Assembly (NCBI GenBank): GCA_020629335.1
Contig: JAHDDN010000138.1
Span: forward strand, 1 to 11,814
Reading direction: 5' to 3'
DNA: 11,814 bases
From: Chitinophagales bacterium
GTDB taxonomy: Bacteria; Bacteroidota; Bacteroidia; Chitinophagales; UBA2359
The notes under the pieces were generated by a model. The model had not been told where the DNA came from and did no database searches. It worked only from the letters and a program-made list of their open reading frames with translations. This document shows, one piece after another, positions 1 to 8,712 of this stretch (the first letter of the stretch is position 1; each line of letters starts with the position of its first letter). A program made the translations under genes and the position numbers.

Positions 1-60
1 GATGCGATGGCTGGCCCGAAGGGCAGACAAGCAGCACTTAGCGGAGTAGCTGACGCATAG
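1..60 (+). CDS. Partial small ORF in the dispersed repeat (C-terminal 19 codons)
   Basis: The frame is open from the first base and ends at TAG 58-60, giving DAMAGPKGRQAALSGVADA. In copy 2 the same frame reads DAMAGFSRQAALSRVGTA and ends at the equivalent TAG, so the stop position is shared by two diverged copies. In copy 3 the upstream part of this frame starts with ATG. Joining copy 3 to copy 1 through the spacer seen in copy 2 predicts a peptide of about 38 residues that is basic at its N-terminus. I do not recognise the peptide and cannot tell from three copies whether it is translated. The opposite strand is also open, which is a reason for caution. Confidence 0.35.
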   Translation, partial: DAMAGPKGRQAALSGVADA

Positions 61-93
61 CCACATAAGAGCGGATAGCCCGACGGCTGCGCC
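1..93 (+). repeat. Dispersed repeat, copy 1 (partial, 3' part of element)
   Basis: The reverse complement of this stretch matches 10345-10434 at roughly 80-85% by hand alignment, including identical blocks such as TAAGTGCTGC and CCATCGCATC and one 3-nt length difference. It is more GC-rich than its surroundings. On the + strand, frame 1 reads DAMAGPKGRQAALSGVADA and stops at TAG 58-60. This is the C-terminal part of the small peptide whose N-terminal part lies in copy 3 (11762-11814). The element's 5' part is beyond the window edge. Small hairpins are visible, for example GCCC/GGGC around GAA (14-24) and AGCC/GGCT (77-88). Some similarity to the flank of copy 2 (GAGCGCAG) continues to about 178, so the true element may be longer. 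Confidence 0.85.
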
Positions 94-97
94 TTTT

Positions 98-128
98 AAT
101 TACGAATAAAAAATTACGAATTACGGAT
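98..128. repeat. Short AATTACGAAT iterations beside repeat copy 1
   Basis: AATTACGAAT occurs at 98-107 and 112-121, and the variant AATTACGGAT follows at 119-128. A comparable array (ATTACGCATTATGCATTATT) sits at 10315-10334 beside the same end of repeat copy 2. Arrays of this kind are common between genes in Bacteroidota. No coding function is seen. Confidence 0.6.
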
Positions 129-141
129 TAATTTTGATTGA

Positions 142-168
142 GCTGCGCACTTGCCTTTTGAGCGCAGC
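142..168. other. Inverted repeat in the 1-326 gene-free region
   Basis: GCTGCGC (142-148) and GCGCAGC (162-168) form a perfect 7-bp stem with a 13-nt loop. No T-run follows directly, so it is a poor intrinsic terminator. The related GAGCGCAG word on the flank of copy 2 suggests it may belong to the dispersed element. The rest of 169-326 is AT-rich leader sequence with a T-run near 224-231 and no convincing gene or promoter. Confidence 0.4.
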
Positions 169-326
169 AGTAAGCCCCATATTAAAACAAAGGATAATGA
201 ATTAAGGATATTTTCGTTTCTGTTTTTTTTCATTTAGAAAGACAGCTATTTTGTCCAATAAAAATCATTATAACAAAGTCATTTTCGAGTTGAAATGCTT
301 ATCTTTCAGTAATTAAATAGGGAGTT

Positions 327-884
327 ATGGAAGCATCATTATTATTTGATTTGATTAAATCTTTAGATAGGACTGAAAAAAGGAGCTTGAAGCTTTATTT
401 AAGCAAATATGAAACAACAAGGGATAATAAGAGTTTGATATTATTAGATGCAATTAATCAGATGGATTATTTTGATAAAGAAGAATTACTTTTGAGATTA
501 AAGAATACGAAGCTAATTGATCGTCTTGCTGTTGAAATGGCTCGTTTATTACAAGTTATTTTACGTTTTCTTTCAGAATTTAGTAAGGGGGCTATTTCTA
601 CTCAGCTTTATTCTATGTTAAAAGAGGTGGAGGTACTAGTAGAAAAAAATCAATTAGGTTTGGCCTTCAAGATTATAGATAAAGGAATTGGATTATCAGC
701 GTCTAATAATGAATTGGTGATCGCTTATTTGTTTTTTAATAAGAAGACAGAATTAGCACATATTGTTAAGCTTAAGAGAAAGGAGCAGATAGAGTTATTA
801 GAAGAGTATAAGAGTACAATTAATCAGATGGCGAATAATCATCATGAATTTATAGCTTCTGTCACTTATAAATTGAATGATTAG
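327..884 (+). CDS. Short paralogue of the downstream helical-repeat protein (N-terminal region only)
   Basis: This 185-residue protein is of unknown function. It aligns along almost its whole length with residues 1-170 of the next gene at roughly 40% identity by eye. Shared words include LFDLIKSLD (6-14), the FDKxxL stretch near 49, the LYSxLKExEVLxEK stretch and IIDKG. The sequence is alpha-helical in character, Leu/Lys/Glu-rich, with no signal peptide or membrane segment. It stops where the full-length copy goes on for another 330 residues. GGGAG about 7 nt before the ATG is an unusually good ribosome site for this phylum and supports this start. Only 17 nt separate it from the next gene, so the two are probably cotranscribed. 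It could be a decayed tandem duplicate or a functional short version; its uninterrupted frame slightly favours the latter. Confidence 0.7.
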   Translation: MEASLLFDLIKSLDRTEKRSLKLYLSKYETTRDNKSLILLDAINQMDYFDKEELLLRLKNTKLIDRLAVEMARLLQVILRFLSEFSKGAISTQLYSMLKEVEVLVEKNQLGLAFKIIDKGIGLSASNNELVIAYLFFNKKTELAHIVKLKRKEQIELLEEYKSTINQMANNHHEFIASVTYKLND

Positions 885-901
885 TTTTCAAACATGCGCT
901 T

Positions 902-2440
902 ATGAAAAATGACTTTTTATTTGACTTAATAAAATCATTAGATAAATTAGAGCAAAAGAGTTTAAAGGCTTTTTTGAAGAGGTATAGTTCGAACTATAAA
1001 AATACCAATAGTTTAGAGTTGTTGACAGCTTTAAATAAATTAAAAGTATTTGATAAGGGCTTGTTAAGAAAACATTTGCTTGGTAAACCTGTCTTGAAAA
1101 ATTTGGCATATGAGAAGCACAAATTATTACAAAGTATATTGAGTTTTTTATCAGATTATACAACGAAGGATATTGTTGTTTCTAAGCTTTATTCTCATCT
1201 AAAAGAGGCGGAGGTTCTTTTAGAGAAAAAATTGTATGAATTAGCCTTAGTTATTATAGATAAAGGGTTTAGATTATCCAATGAATTGAAAAATGCTTCT
1301 ATTAGTTATTTATTTTTGATTTTCAAGATCAAACATGCTTCTGTCTTTAATTTGAAGAAAGCGGAGCGATTGGTATTGATAAATGAGTTGGAGGATTATT
1401 TTCAGCAAATGAAATTGGAGGCTCAATATAATACAATGTATTGGGATTTTGTTTGGCATTATTTATCTAATGAGTTTTTAGAACAGCAAAAACAGGATAG
1501 ATATTTCGTCAAATTGGAAGGGAACTCCCTTTTTAAAGAGGAAAAATTGGCTACTAATTTAAAAATGAAACGAGTACTATATCAGACTAAATTTTTATAC
1601 CATTATTTGAAGCTTGATAGGGACATGGGATTATTTTATAGTAAGAAAGGTATTGAATTACTTCAATCAGACCCCAATTATTTAAAACATTCGCTCAACT
1701 TTTATTTGGTTAGTTGTTTTAATTATATCAATGCTTTATTCTTTGCTCAAGAATACCAAGAAATAGAGAATGTTTTAGCCGGTTTAAAAAAGTTACCTAC
1801 ACTTTACAAAAAAGAATTAAAAGGTAGAGCTAAGCAAAATTATGATTCAAATTATCGTTTATATTTATTTCGTTTTTTTCGTTCTCAATATAGGTATCGA
1901 GAAGTATTGGAGCAATTAGAAGCAGATCACAAAAGTATTCAAAACAAGAGTAAAGCATTGGGGGTGCATCTGGCGAATGAATTTTATTTTGATATGATTA
2001 ATACTAATTTTTCTTTAGGAAATTATCAACAGGTCATAGCATTTCTTAATGAGTTTGAGAATAAAGAGGATATTAATTCACATGCAATCATTTATATGAA
2101 TTCAAAGATATTGGGAATTATTGCTTATTATGAAACGGAGTATTGGAGTGTTTTAGATTCTCAATTTGATGCTTTGTATTACTATACTAGAAAAATGAAT
2201 GTTGATGATGAGTCGATTAAGTTTCAAGTTAAAATAATAAGAATTTTGCTTAAAAATCATGATAAAATGGCCCTTGAAGAAATCTTAAAATCGTTGGAGG
2301 ATTCCTTTAGAGAATTAGAAGAAAGTTTTGATATAGAGGACCCTTTTTTGATATGGTATGAGAGTAAGTTAGCAGGGATGCCAATTGAGGATTATGTAGA
2401 AAAAGAGAGGCTTGCTTTATTACAAAAAAAAGGAGTTTAA
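902..2440 (+). CDS. Helical, TPR-like protein of unknown function (512 aa)
   Basis: This is a soluble, strongly alpha-helical protein without a signal peptide or membrane helices. It opens with LFDLIKSLDKLEQKSLKAFL (6-25). From memory this resembles the start of a Bacteroidota family of roughly 500-residue hypothetical proteins, often written LIKSLxxxEKRxxKLF. The middle and C-terminal parts (about 190-500) have repeating helical pairs rich in Tyr, Leu and Phe, such as FNYINALFFAQEYQEIENVLAGL and FSLGNYQQVIAFL, which look like degenerate TPR repeats. A scaffold or regulatory role is inference only; no catalytic motif is visible. The ATG lies 17 nt after the short paralogue's stop. The gene is distinctly AT-rich with G-over-C bias on the coding strand, and it ends just before a strong hairpin terminator. 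Confidence 0.8.
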   Translation: MKNDFLFDLIKSLDKLEQKSLKAFLKRYSSNYKNTNSLELLTALNKLKVFDKGLLRKHLLGKPVLKNLAYEKHKLLQSILSFLSDYTTKDIVVSKLYSHLKEAEVLLEKKLYELALVIIDKGFRLSNELKNASISYLFLIFKIKHASVFNLKKAERLVLINELEDYFQQMKLEAQYNTMYWDFVWHYLSNEFLEQQKQDRYFVKLEGNSLFKEEKLATNLKMKRVLYQTKFLYHYLKLDRDMGLFYSKKGIELLQSDPNYLKHSLNFYLVSCFNYINALFFAQEYQEIENVLAGLKKLPTLYKKELKGRAKQNYDSNYRLYLFRFFRSQYRYREVLEQLEADHKSIQNKSKALGVHLANEFYFDMINTNFSLGNYQQVIAFLNEFENKEDINSHAIIYMNSKILGIIAYYETEYWSVLDSQFDALYYYTRKMNVDDESIKFQVKIIRILLKNHDKMALEEILKSLEDSFRELEESFDIEDPFLIWYESKLAGMPIEDYVEKERLALLQKKGV

Positions 2441-2475
2441 GGAGACTTACTAGTTGGAAATCCTATTATGCATCC

Positions 2476-2518
2476 TAGTAGAGAGGGCGCACACATAGGT
2501 GCGCCCGTACTATTTTTT
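2476..2518 (+). terminator. Intrinsic terminator after the paralogue pair
   Basis: GGGCGCAC (2485-2492) and GTGCGCCC (2499-2506) form a perfect 8-bp stem with a 6-nt loop. The stem is extended by TAGTA (2476-2480) pairing with TACTA (2508-2512) across an internal loop. A run of six T follows at 2513-2518, so it fits as the + strand terminator. It also lies 10 nt past the end of ribBA on the opposite strand. No T-run follows in that direction, so termination of ribBA there would be weaker. Confidence 0.8.
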
Positions 2519-2527
2519 AGTTGAGAT

Positions 2528-3784
2528 TTATTCGCTGTCTTTAAGAATTTCGTGTCCTAATTTATCTCTTTTAGTTCGTAGATAAGCTTCGTTGTGTTTG
2601 TTAGGCTTGATTTCTATAGGGAGGTTTTCTACTATCTCTAACCCATAACCGATTAAACCGATTCTTTTCTTTGGATTATTAGTGAGTAATTTGAGCTTGC
2701 TAATGCCTAATTCCCTTAGAATTTGGGCGCCGATTCCGTAATCTCTTTGATCTTTTTGGAAGCCTAAGCTGAGATTTGCCTCCACGGTATCTTGGCCTTC
2801 TTCTTGGAGTTTATAAGCTTTTAGTTTGTTGAGTAATCCTATACCACGCCCTTCCTGATTCATATATAGAATGACTCCTTTTCCTTCCGCCTGTACCATC
2901 TGCATGGCCTGATGTAATTGATCTCCACAATCACAACGCATCGAGCCTAAGATATCACCAGTGACACAAGAAGAGTGGACTCTGACCATGACTGCTTCGT
3001 CTTTGGTCCATGTACCTTTTACTAGTGCTAAGTGTTGTTCATCTGAAGTGATGTCAGTGAAGGCGATGAGTTCAAAATCACCATATGCTGTTGGCATATT
3101 GACTGCGACTTCCCTTTTAACGAGTATTTCTTTAGCTAATCTATAAGAAATTAGATCTTCAATAGAAATGAGCTTGAGATGAAATTTATCAGCGATGATT
3201 CTTAGGTCGGGAAGTCGGGCCATCGTCCCATCTTCATTCAAAATTTCAATTAATACACCAGCGGGATACATACCTGCTAAGCGAGCGAGATCAATAGTTG
3301 CTTCCGTGTGACCTGCACGACGTAAAACGCCTCCATCTCTGGCTCTTAAAGGAAAGATATGTCCTGGTCGACCTAATTGGTTGGGCCTTGTTTCAGGATT
3401 AATCATTGCTTGGATGGTTTTGGCCCTATCGGAAGCCGAAATACCTGTGGAAGTATCTTCGGCGATTAGGTCTACTGAAACAGTAAAAGGTGTCTCATAG
3501 GCAGCTGAATTACTAGGGACCATGAGGTCTAATTCGAGTTCTTTAGCCCTTTGTTGGGTGATGGGAACACAGATCAGTCCACGCCCATGAGTGGCCATAA
3601 AATTGATCATTTCAGGCGTAATATTTTCAGCAGCGGTCAAGAAATCGCCTTCGTTTTCTCGGTTTTCGTCATCGACTACGATCACTAATTTCCCTGCTTT
3701 GATATCAGCAATGGCGTCCTCTATGGAGTCCAATCTGATATTTTTGCTGTTATTACTGCTTTCTTTTGGGTGGTTGCCAAGCAT
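2528..3784 (-). CDS. ribBA: Bifunctional 3,4-dihydroxy-2-butanone-4-phosphate synthase / GTP cyclohydrolase II
   Basis: This enzyme makes both precursors that start riboflavin synthesis: DHBP from ribulose 5-phosphate, and the pyrimidinedione precursor from GTP. The RibB domain (about 17-215) has [10 protein letters not shown] (38-47), the THGRGL stretch (65-70) and RAGHTEA (156-162). The RibA domain (about 222-405) has RVHSSC (268-273) with the further cysteines of MRCDCGD (C284, C286) that bind zinc, EGRGIG (311-316), [12 protein letters not shown] (345-356) carrying the catalytic Asp/Arg pair, and NNPKKR (369-374). Both halves look intact and the 418-residue length is normal. The ATG overlaps the upstream glycosyltransferase gene by 32 nt. 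Residues 1-16 are a low-complexity extension, but no other good start precedes the RibB domain. No FMN riboswitch is possible upstream, because that space is coding. Confidence 0.97.
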   Translation of the reverse strand: MLGNHPKESSNNSKNIRLDSIEDAIADIKAGKLVIVVDDENRENEGDFLTAAENITPEMINFMATHGRGLICVPITQQRAKELELDLMVPSNSAAYETPFTVSVDLIAEDTSTGISASDRAKTIQAMINPETRPNQLGRPGHIFPLRARDGGVLRRAGHTEATIDLARLAGMYPAGVLIEILNEDGTMARLPDLRIIADKFHLKLISIEDLISYRLAKEILVKREVAVNMPTAYGDFELIAFTDITSDEQHLALVKGTWTKDEAVMVRVHSSCVTGDILGSMRCDCGDQLHQAMQMVQAEGKGVILYMNQEGRGIGLLNKLKAYKLQEEGQDTVEANLSLGFQKDQRDYGIGAQILRELGISKLKLLTNNPKKRIGLIGYGLEIVENLPIEIKPNKHNEAYLRTKRDKLGHEILKDSE

Positions 3785-4949
3785 TGGTTTTGATTCCTTT
3801 TAGGTAATTAATAAATCCGATTAAGAGTGCATAATTCATATAGTAGAAGTACGTAATAAATCGGAATAATTTGATGTGGATGTTTAATTGCTTGAGCAGC
3901 CAATCCAACATTGGTATGCTCAATACAAGGACTTGTAAAATTAACAACCCACGATACAAATCGTTTTGTAAACTTAATATTAAACAGCTAATAAAGGCCA
4001 TTAATATAAAAAAAGGCCCTAACCAGCGTAGTATTTTGTGAGATAAGAAGCTGAAAGCCAAGCTGGCCCTTTTGGGGTTTAGCAAGTGCTTAAAAGCGCT
4101 TAAATTTTGAAAATTTCCTGAAGAGATGCGTTTCTTGCGTCTAAATTCTTCTTGCATACTATCAGGAAGGTCTTCAAACGCGATGGCATCCATCTCTTTG
4201 ATGGCGTCTTTATTACGATCTAAGACGCTCATGGTGATATAGAAGTCCTCCATCAGATAGTTAGGTGGAATAGGCGAGAAGTATTCGGCTTTGAGTGCGT
4301 AGCAAGCTCCAAAAGCGCCCATCATATTTCCCCAGAGCACTCCTTCGTAATACTTTATTTTGTTTTCCCTTTGAATGTAGGATTTCTCTTGAAAAGAGAT
4401 ACCGGCTTCCTTCATGCCTCTATTGACGATATTAGCTCCGACAATACCAATATCGGGATTTTTGAAGTGTTTTGCTAATTCGTAGAGCATATTTTCGCTA
4501 AACATCACATTAGCATCTGTCATGATGAAAATGGGTTGATGTTGGTCGAATATATACTCCCGATGCATTTCGAAGAGTTGATTTAGAATATTAGACTTAC
4601 CATTTCTTCCCCCAAAGCGAGTGAATTTGATTTGAGGATATTTTTGGCGATGTTTTTCAATGATTTGATCAGTTTGATCTGTTGAGCCATCAGAACCAAC
4701 TAAAACAGCTAGTTTATCTAAAGGGTAAGTCGTATTAAAAACGCTTTTTAATTTTTCGTCGATAACGCTTTCTTCATTATAAACCGACATCAATAAAAAT
4801 AGGTGAGGGAGTTTTTCTTGATGGCTATAATGAATCTGGTTATTCTTTTTTCCTCTAACTAATATTTTGAGTATCAGTGGGTACAAGACATAGGAATGAA
4901 ATAAAGCTAAAACGCTTATCCAAAATATGATTTGTAAAAATATTAGCAC
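3753..4949 (-). CDS. Membrane glycosyltransferase family 2 (processive GT2-like)
   Basis: This is an inner-membrane GT-A glycosyltransferase. It has an N-terminal membrane helix (about 2-30) and a cytosolic catalytic domain with MSVYNEE (54-60), SDGSTD (86-91, nucleotide-sugar binding), TDAN (144-147, DxD position) and MEDFYITM (233-240, catalytic Asp region). [10 protein letters not shown] (270-279) stands where processive enzymes have Q/RxxRW. Hydrophobic segments follow near 308-328, 334-350 and 363-383. This is the layout of enzymes that make or extend a surface polysaccharide; the sugar substrate cannot be read. The start is GTG at 4949: an in-frame TGA at 4979-4977 blocks anything longer and no in-frame ATG occurs before residue 54. 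It lies 11 nt after the GT4 gene and overlaps ribBA at its 3' end. Confidence 0.9.
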   Translation of the reverse strand: MLIFLQIIFWISVLALFHSYVLYPLILKILVRGKKNNQIHYSHQEKLPHLFLLMSVYNEESVIDEKLKSVFNTTYPLDKLAVLVGSDGSTDQTDQIIEKHRQKYPQIKFTRFGGRNGKSNILNQLFEMHREYIFDQHQPIFIMTDANVMFSENMLYELAKHFKNPDIGIVGANIVNRGMKEAGISFQEKSYIQRENKIKYYEGVLWGNMMGAFGACYALKAEYFSPIPPNYLMEDFYITMSVLDRNKDAIKEMDAIAFEDLPDSMQEEFRRKKRISSGNFQNLSAFKHLLNPKRASLAFSFLSHKILRWLGPFFILMAFISCLILSLQNDLYRGLLILQVLVLSIPMLDWLLKQLNIHIKLFRFITYFYYMNYALLIGFINYLKGIKTNAWQPPKRKQ

Positions 4950-4960
4950 TGAGCACTCAT
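4943..4960 (-). other. Five-codon mini-ORF bridging two glycosyltransferase genes
   Basis: Immediately after the GT4 stop (TAA 4963-4961) the strand reads ATG AGT GCT CAG TGC TAA. This mini-ORF overlaps the GTG start of the GT2 gene (4949) and stops four nucleotides past it. Translational coupling by reinitiation is possible but is inference only. Confidence 0.3.
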
Positions 4961-6160
4961 TTAAAGGACTTCTTTTTCATAGAATTCAACCAATGATTCT
5001 ACTAGATTACGATTATTATGTTCGGTATTGACAAATAAACGGGCATTGATGCCTATATCTTCGCCAAATGCTTGATCTTCCACGCACTTTATAATAGAGT
5101 CGATAAAAGTATCTGTGTCGTTGGCTATCAATATATTTTTGCCATCCGTATATTGGATTCCTTCAGCAGCGATAGAAGTGGCCACGATTGGTTTACATAG
5201 CGCCATTGCCTCGATAATTTTAATACGCATTCCGCTACCTGAAAATAAAGGCACAATCATGATTTGTTTAGAATTCATAAACTCGCTGGCACTCTCTACC
5301 TCTCCAAGATAGCGAATATTATTTCCTTTGAGTTTTTTGATCCATTTAGGTGCATGACGCCCAGCAATATAAAAAGGCAATTGTGGGTGGCGTTGGTGAA
5401 TGCTTGGCCAAACCTCCTCAATAAACCATTTTAAGCCTTCTTGGTTTGGGATCCAGTCCAGTCCTCCCAAGTAGAATACAGAAGGTGTTTCTAAGTCATT
5501 ATTTTCGACTATAAACTGACTAAGGTCTACACTGGCAGGTGTTGTGAAAGTTGGTTTGTCAAAACCCAATGCTTGAAAATTTCGAGCATCTTTATCAGAG
5601 ATGGTCACCATTGCATCATAAGCATCTAAAGATTTGATCTCAAAGTTTTTCATTCTTTTGGTGAGGAATTGCAAATATAACTTCTTAGGGCTAATGCCTT
5701 GATTTTTAGCCATTCGCTCCCAAATTTCAAATTCTACATTATGTGCTCTCATGACTATTTTCGCATCACTCATACTCCTGATTAGTGGAATATAAGGAGT
5801 GAGGTAAAGCCCTTCTAATTGAATGATGTCGTATTTCTTTTTGGATAGATAAAATTTGAGTTTATCTTCAAATTCTTTCGATTCAAAACGAGCGATATTG
5901 TATGATTTGGAGGAGAATAAATTCTTAAAGGCAGGCCAAGCCCTAACCGTCGTATCTACATAGACCGAATTAAAGAGGGCCAAACGTTTGATCTCTGGTG
6001 TGAGATATTTTTCATCATATCGATGTTTGGGCGTACACATTGCAATGACTGTCAATTCTTGTCCAAGTTCCCAAAATCCCTTAATCAAATTAAATATGGC
6101 GATGGTTTCCCCGTCTTTAGGTGGGTAGGGGAATTTCTTACATAGTTGGAGTATCTTCAT
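4961..6160 (-). CDS. Glycosyltransferase family 4 (GT-B fold, group 1)
   Basis: This is a cytosolic GT-B glycosyltransferase that transfers a sugar from a nucleotide-sugar donor. The N-terminal acceptor half begins MKILQLCKKFPYPPKDGETIAI in family style (PPKDG at 13-17) and has RAHNVEFEIWERM near 138-150. The C-terminal donor half has FYLGGLDWIPN (229-239), YIAGR (264-268) and the signature SGSGMRIKIIEAMA (307-320), with Lys314 and Glu317 at donor-binding positions, then AAEG (331-334). I chose ATG at 6160 (399 aa). The longer reading from GTG 6169 adds only three residues and would start inside a promoter-like TATTTTTG. It heads the compact GT4-GT2-ribBA block, so a role in capsule, exopolysaccharide or lipopolysaccharide assembly with the GT2 enzyme is likely. 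The acceptor is unknown. Confidence 0.92.
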   Translation of the reverse strand: MKILQLCKKFPYPPKDGETIAIFNLIKGFWELGQELTVIAMCTPKHRYDEKYLTPEIKRLALFNSVYVDTTVRAWPAFKNLFSSKSYNIARFESKEFEDKLKFYLSKKKYDIIQLEGLYLTPYIPLIRSMSDAKIVMRAHNVEFEIWERMAKNQGISPKKLYLQFLTKRMKNFEIKSLDAYDAMVTISDKDARNFQALGFDKPTFTTPASVDLSQFIVENNDLETPSVFYLGGLDWIPNQEGLKWFIEEVWPSIHQRHPQLPFYIAGRHAPKWIKKLKGNNIRYLGEVESASEFMNSKQIMIVPLFSGSGMRIKIIEAMALCKPIVATSIAAEGIQYTDGKNILIANDTDTFIDSIIKCVEDQAFGEDIGINARLFVNTEHNNRNLVESLVEFYEKEVL

Positions 6161-6168
6161 CTGTGGCA

Positions 6169-6176
6169 CAAAAATA
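6169..6176 (-). promoter_or_regulatory. Bacteroidota-type -7 element upstream of the GT4 gene
   Basis: On the minus strand, TATTTTTG fits the Bacteroidota -7 consensus TAnnTTTG exactly and ends 8 nt before the ATG at 6160, so a transcript from it would be almost leaderless. A clear TTTG -33 element at the proper distance is not visible, which lowers confidence. If real, it gives the GT4-GT2-ribBA block its own promoter, separate from the hemolysin III-like gene. Confidence 0.35.
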
Positions 6177-6227
6177 CGAATAAGAACTCGGTTTTGAGCA
6201 TGAAAACTCGAAATTTAGAACGCCAAT

Positions 6228-6857
6228 TTAGGAAACAGAATATAACAACGCAATATAATGACAAACGCTTCCTGCCATTACGAAAATATGCCAAATAGCA
6301 TGATGATATAAAAGGCTATGCCACATATAAAAAACGACTCCTATGGTGTATAATATCCCTCCAGCTAGTAACCAATACAAACAAATCGGGGGAATATGAG
6401 CTGTAACAGGATTAATAAAAAAGATAGCCATCCAACCCATAACGACATAAAGAATTGTGGATAATTCATTAAAACGATGGGAGGAAAAAATCTTAAATAG
6501 GGTTCCTAACACAGTTAAGGTCCACAAAATAGCCAACATCGCCCATCCAATGCCCTGATTAATGAATATTACAATGAAAGGGGTATAGCCACCAGCTATC
6601 ATAAAGTAAATACTGACGTGATCAATTACTCGCAATACTTTTTTGACTGTTCTCTCTTGAATACTGTGATAAAGAGTGGAAGATAAATAAGTCATTAATA
6701 CGGTAATCCCATAAATGCTGGCACCTATTATTGGGGCGGCACCTCCTTTCTTAACAGCCATAGCCAATACGACTGGGACTGCTACTATAGCAAGTAGCAG
6801 TCCTAGCCCATGAGTGATACTATTAGCTAATTCTCTTTTTAAATCTTTATAATGCAT
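6228..6857 (-). CDS. Hemolysin III / PAQR-family membrane protein
   Basis: This is a seven-helix membrane protein of the PAQR/hemolysin III (YqfA/TrhA) type; 209 residues is the usual bacterial length. Family landmarks are the RELANSITHGLG stretch (8-19), SSTLYHS (59-65) with Ser and His, IDHVSIYFMIAGGYTPF (78-94) with the Asp, and HHAIWHIFVMAGSVCHYIA (185-203) with the C-terminal His pair. Together these form the metal-binding Ser/Asp/His set of the fold. Hydrophobic segments alternate with short loops through the whole protein. Bacterial members are linked to membrane-lipid homeostasis; the hemolysin name is historical and does not imply a toxin. It lies 58 nt or more before the GT4 gene, which has its own promoter-like element, and probably forms a separate unit. 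Confidence 0.93.
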   Translation of the reverse strand: MHYKDLKRELANSITHGLGLLLAIVAVPVVLAMAVKKGGAAPIIGASIYGITVLMTYLSSTLYHSIQERTVKKVLRVIDHVSIYFMIAGGYTPFIVIFINQGIGWAMLAILWTLTVLGTLFKIFSSHRFNELSTILYVVMGWMAIFFINPVTAHIPPICLYWLLAGGILYTIGVVFYMWHSLLYHHAIWHIFVMAGSVCHYIALLYSVS

Positions 6858-6907
6858 GTATACTTATTACGGATAATCACGCCAAAGTCATGCCAAATCA
6901 GTGGTTT

Positions 6908-6944
6908 AAAAAAAATAACCCTTGGCGTAGTCTCTGACTACGCC
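6908..6944 (-). terminator. Probable terminator of the M1 peptidase gene
   Basis: GGCGTAGTC (6924-6932) and GACTACGCC (6936-6944) form a perfect 9-bp stem with a TCT loop. On the minus strand, eight T (6915-6908) follow 8 nt after the stem. It lies 50 nt downstream of the M1 gene's stop, between that gene and the next minus-strand gene. The gap before the T-run is longer than ideal. Nothing else is seen in 6858-6993. Confidence 0.6.
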
Positions 6945-6993
6945 TCTTGATGAGGCATTCAAAGGTTGTAGTTAGAGCTAAGTACAGTGTGTT

Positions 6994-8646
6994 TTATTTT
7001 ATTTCATAATAATAATGCTTCTCATCCCACTTAAAGTCGCTTGGTTTAATATCCTTAAATACCATTCTTTGCCATTTATTAGTTGGCTTTACATCTACCC
7101 AATTCTCGCCATCTATGCTATATTTGATAGGCATTTCAAAGTCTGTCACATCTGTTACCCAACGATATTCCACAGTCACTTTTTTACCCTTCTTTCCTAT
7201 CTTATGTTCTAATATTGGCAAATCAGCATGACGAAGGTATTGATCCCAAAATGCTTTCAAGTCTAAACCCGTTTTTTCTACGATATAGTCTTCTATCTGT
7301 TGGGAAGTAACAACCGTTCGCTCAAAATCTTGTGTAATATCCAAGATCAACTGAAACCACTTTTCATCGTCTCCCAATACATGACGAAGTGTATTCAAAA
7401 TCAACATTCCCTTATTATACATATCTCCATCTCCTTCTTCATTGACATTATATGGCCCAACAATAGGCGATTTATTTCCGACTGATTTTTTCTTAGCATT
7501 CACATAAGCCATGGCTGTTTCATAACCGTGCATACATTCTACATAAATAGCCTCTGAATAAGTACAAAAGCCTTCATGTATCCATAAGTCTGCAATATCT
7601 GCCACACTTACACTATTGCCCCACCATTCATGCCCTGTCTCATGTATGATGATATAATCAAACTCTAAGCCGATACCAGAAAAATCCATTCCAGCATAAC
7701 CTGTTTTATACTTATTACCATAAGCAATTGCACTCTGGTGCTCCATCCCCAAATAAGGTGTTTCTACTAAAGCAAAGCCATCATCCCAAAACGGATATTT
7801 ACCCAAATAAGTCTCAAAACAACGCATCATTGGCTTTACTTGTTTGAAGTGCTCCTTAGCTGTTTCCAGATTATAAGGCATTACGTAATAATCTAAGTCT
7901 AAGCTATCTTCTCCACTCACATATACATCACTAAAATGTTCGTATTTTCCAATATTCACTGTGACATTATAATTATTGATCGGATAACTCACAAACCAAT
8001 TAAAACGCTCAAAATCACTTTCTTCCTCCTGTGAACGCAAATTTCCATTACTCACACAAGTTAATCCTTTAGGTACTGCTACGCTAATCATCATACTATC
8101 TGGCTCCTCTGATAAGTGATCCTTATTCGGCCACCAAAGGCTTGCTCCAGTTCCTTCACAAGCAACTCCCACAAATGGATTTCCTTCTTTATCTGTTTTC
8201 CAATCAAAGCCACCGTCCCAAGGAGCACGAGGCGCACTAATTGGCTCTCCAGAATAATAAAATTTCAAGTCATAAACTTCCCCTTCTGTCAATTCTATAT
8301 CCTTAGGCATTTCTAAAAACACCGCATTAAATTCTCGCTTAAACTTCAATCGCTTTTCTTGAAAAACAATCTTGTCTACATTCATGTTTTCAAACAAATC
8401 TATTTGCATCACATCATGCTTACGCAAGACCTCAAAAAAGATTTGATTATAACCCTCTATCGTCTTGGCCTCTGTATCCAGCTTAATATGCAAATTATAA
8501 TAAGTGACATCAAACCAGTCCCTGTCTTCTGAAAGCATACCTCGTAAAGTATCCTTCTTAGTAAAACTCTTATTCTCTGTCAATAATTGTGCATCCACAC
8601 AAGAGCTGCTTAACACAGCGATTAATAAAATAATTATATACCTCAT
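6994..8646 (-). CDS. Exported M1-family zinc metallopeptidase (aminopeptidase N-like)
   Basis: This is a gluzincin metallopeptidase. The zinc site is HETGHEWWGN (335-344), an HExxH motif, with the third ligand Glu358 in DLWIHEGF. GMEHQ (300-304) replaces the classical GAMEN exopeptidase motif. Tyr410 in MYNKG matches the transition-state-stabilising tyrosine. The beta-rich N-terminal domain (about 35-240) and catalytic domain are present. The long C-terminal helical domain of E. coli PepN is absent; the short form (550 aa) is common in Bacteroidota. Residues 1-19 are a signal sequence. Cys16 after SSS suggests a lipoprotein, but -3 is Ser rather than Leu, so cleavage after VDA is an alternative. 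It probably acts in the periplasm or at the surface on peptides. It stands alone, with a terminator-like hairpin downstream. Confidence 0.95.
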   Translation of the reverse strand: MRYIIILLIAVLSSSCVDAQLLTENKSFTKKDTLRGMLSEDRDWFDVTYYNLHIKLDTEAKTIEGYNQIFFEVLRKHDVMQIDLFENMNVDKIVFQEKRLKFKREFNAVFLEMPKDIELTEGEVYDLKFYYSGEPISAPRAPWDGGFDWKTDKEGNPFVGVACEGTGASLWWPNKDHLSEEPDSMMISVAVPKGLTCVSNGNLRSQEEESDFERFNWFVSYPINNYNVTVNIGKYEHFSDVYVSGEDSLDLDYYVMPYNLETAKEHFKQVKPMMRCFETYLGKYPFWDDGFALVETPYLGMEHQSAIAYGNKYKTGYAGMDFSGIGLEFDYIIIHETGHEWWGNSVSVADIADLWIHEGFCTYSEAIYVECMHGYETAMAYVNAKKKSVGNKSPIVGPYNVNEEGDGDMYNKGMLILNTLRHVLGDDEKWFQLILDITQDFERTVVTSQQIEDYIVEKTGLDLKAFWDQYLRHADLPILEHKIGKKGKKVTVEYRWVTDVTDFEMPIKYSIDGENWVDVKPTNKWQRMVFKDIKPSDFKWDEKHYYYEIK

Positions 8647-8712
8647 GTTTAGTTAAATTCGTGTATTAGTTAATATAGTTGATTAGTGTAATGGTTTTTA
8701 GTTCATACAAAC

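Noticed and set aside
98..128. CRISPR-like array
   Set aside because: The units are only about 10 nt with no proper spacers, and no cas gene is present.
900..1163. 87-codon minus-strand ORF
   Set aside because: It is antisense to the 512-residue gene, and its sequence is what a Leu/Lys-rich frame gives in reverse.
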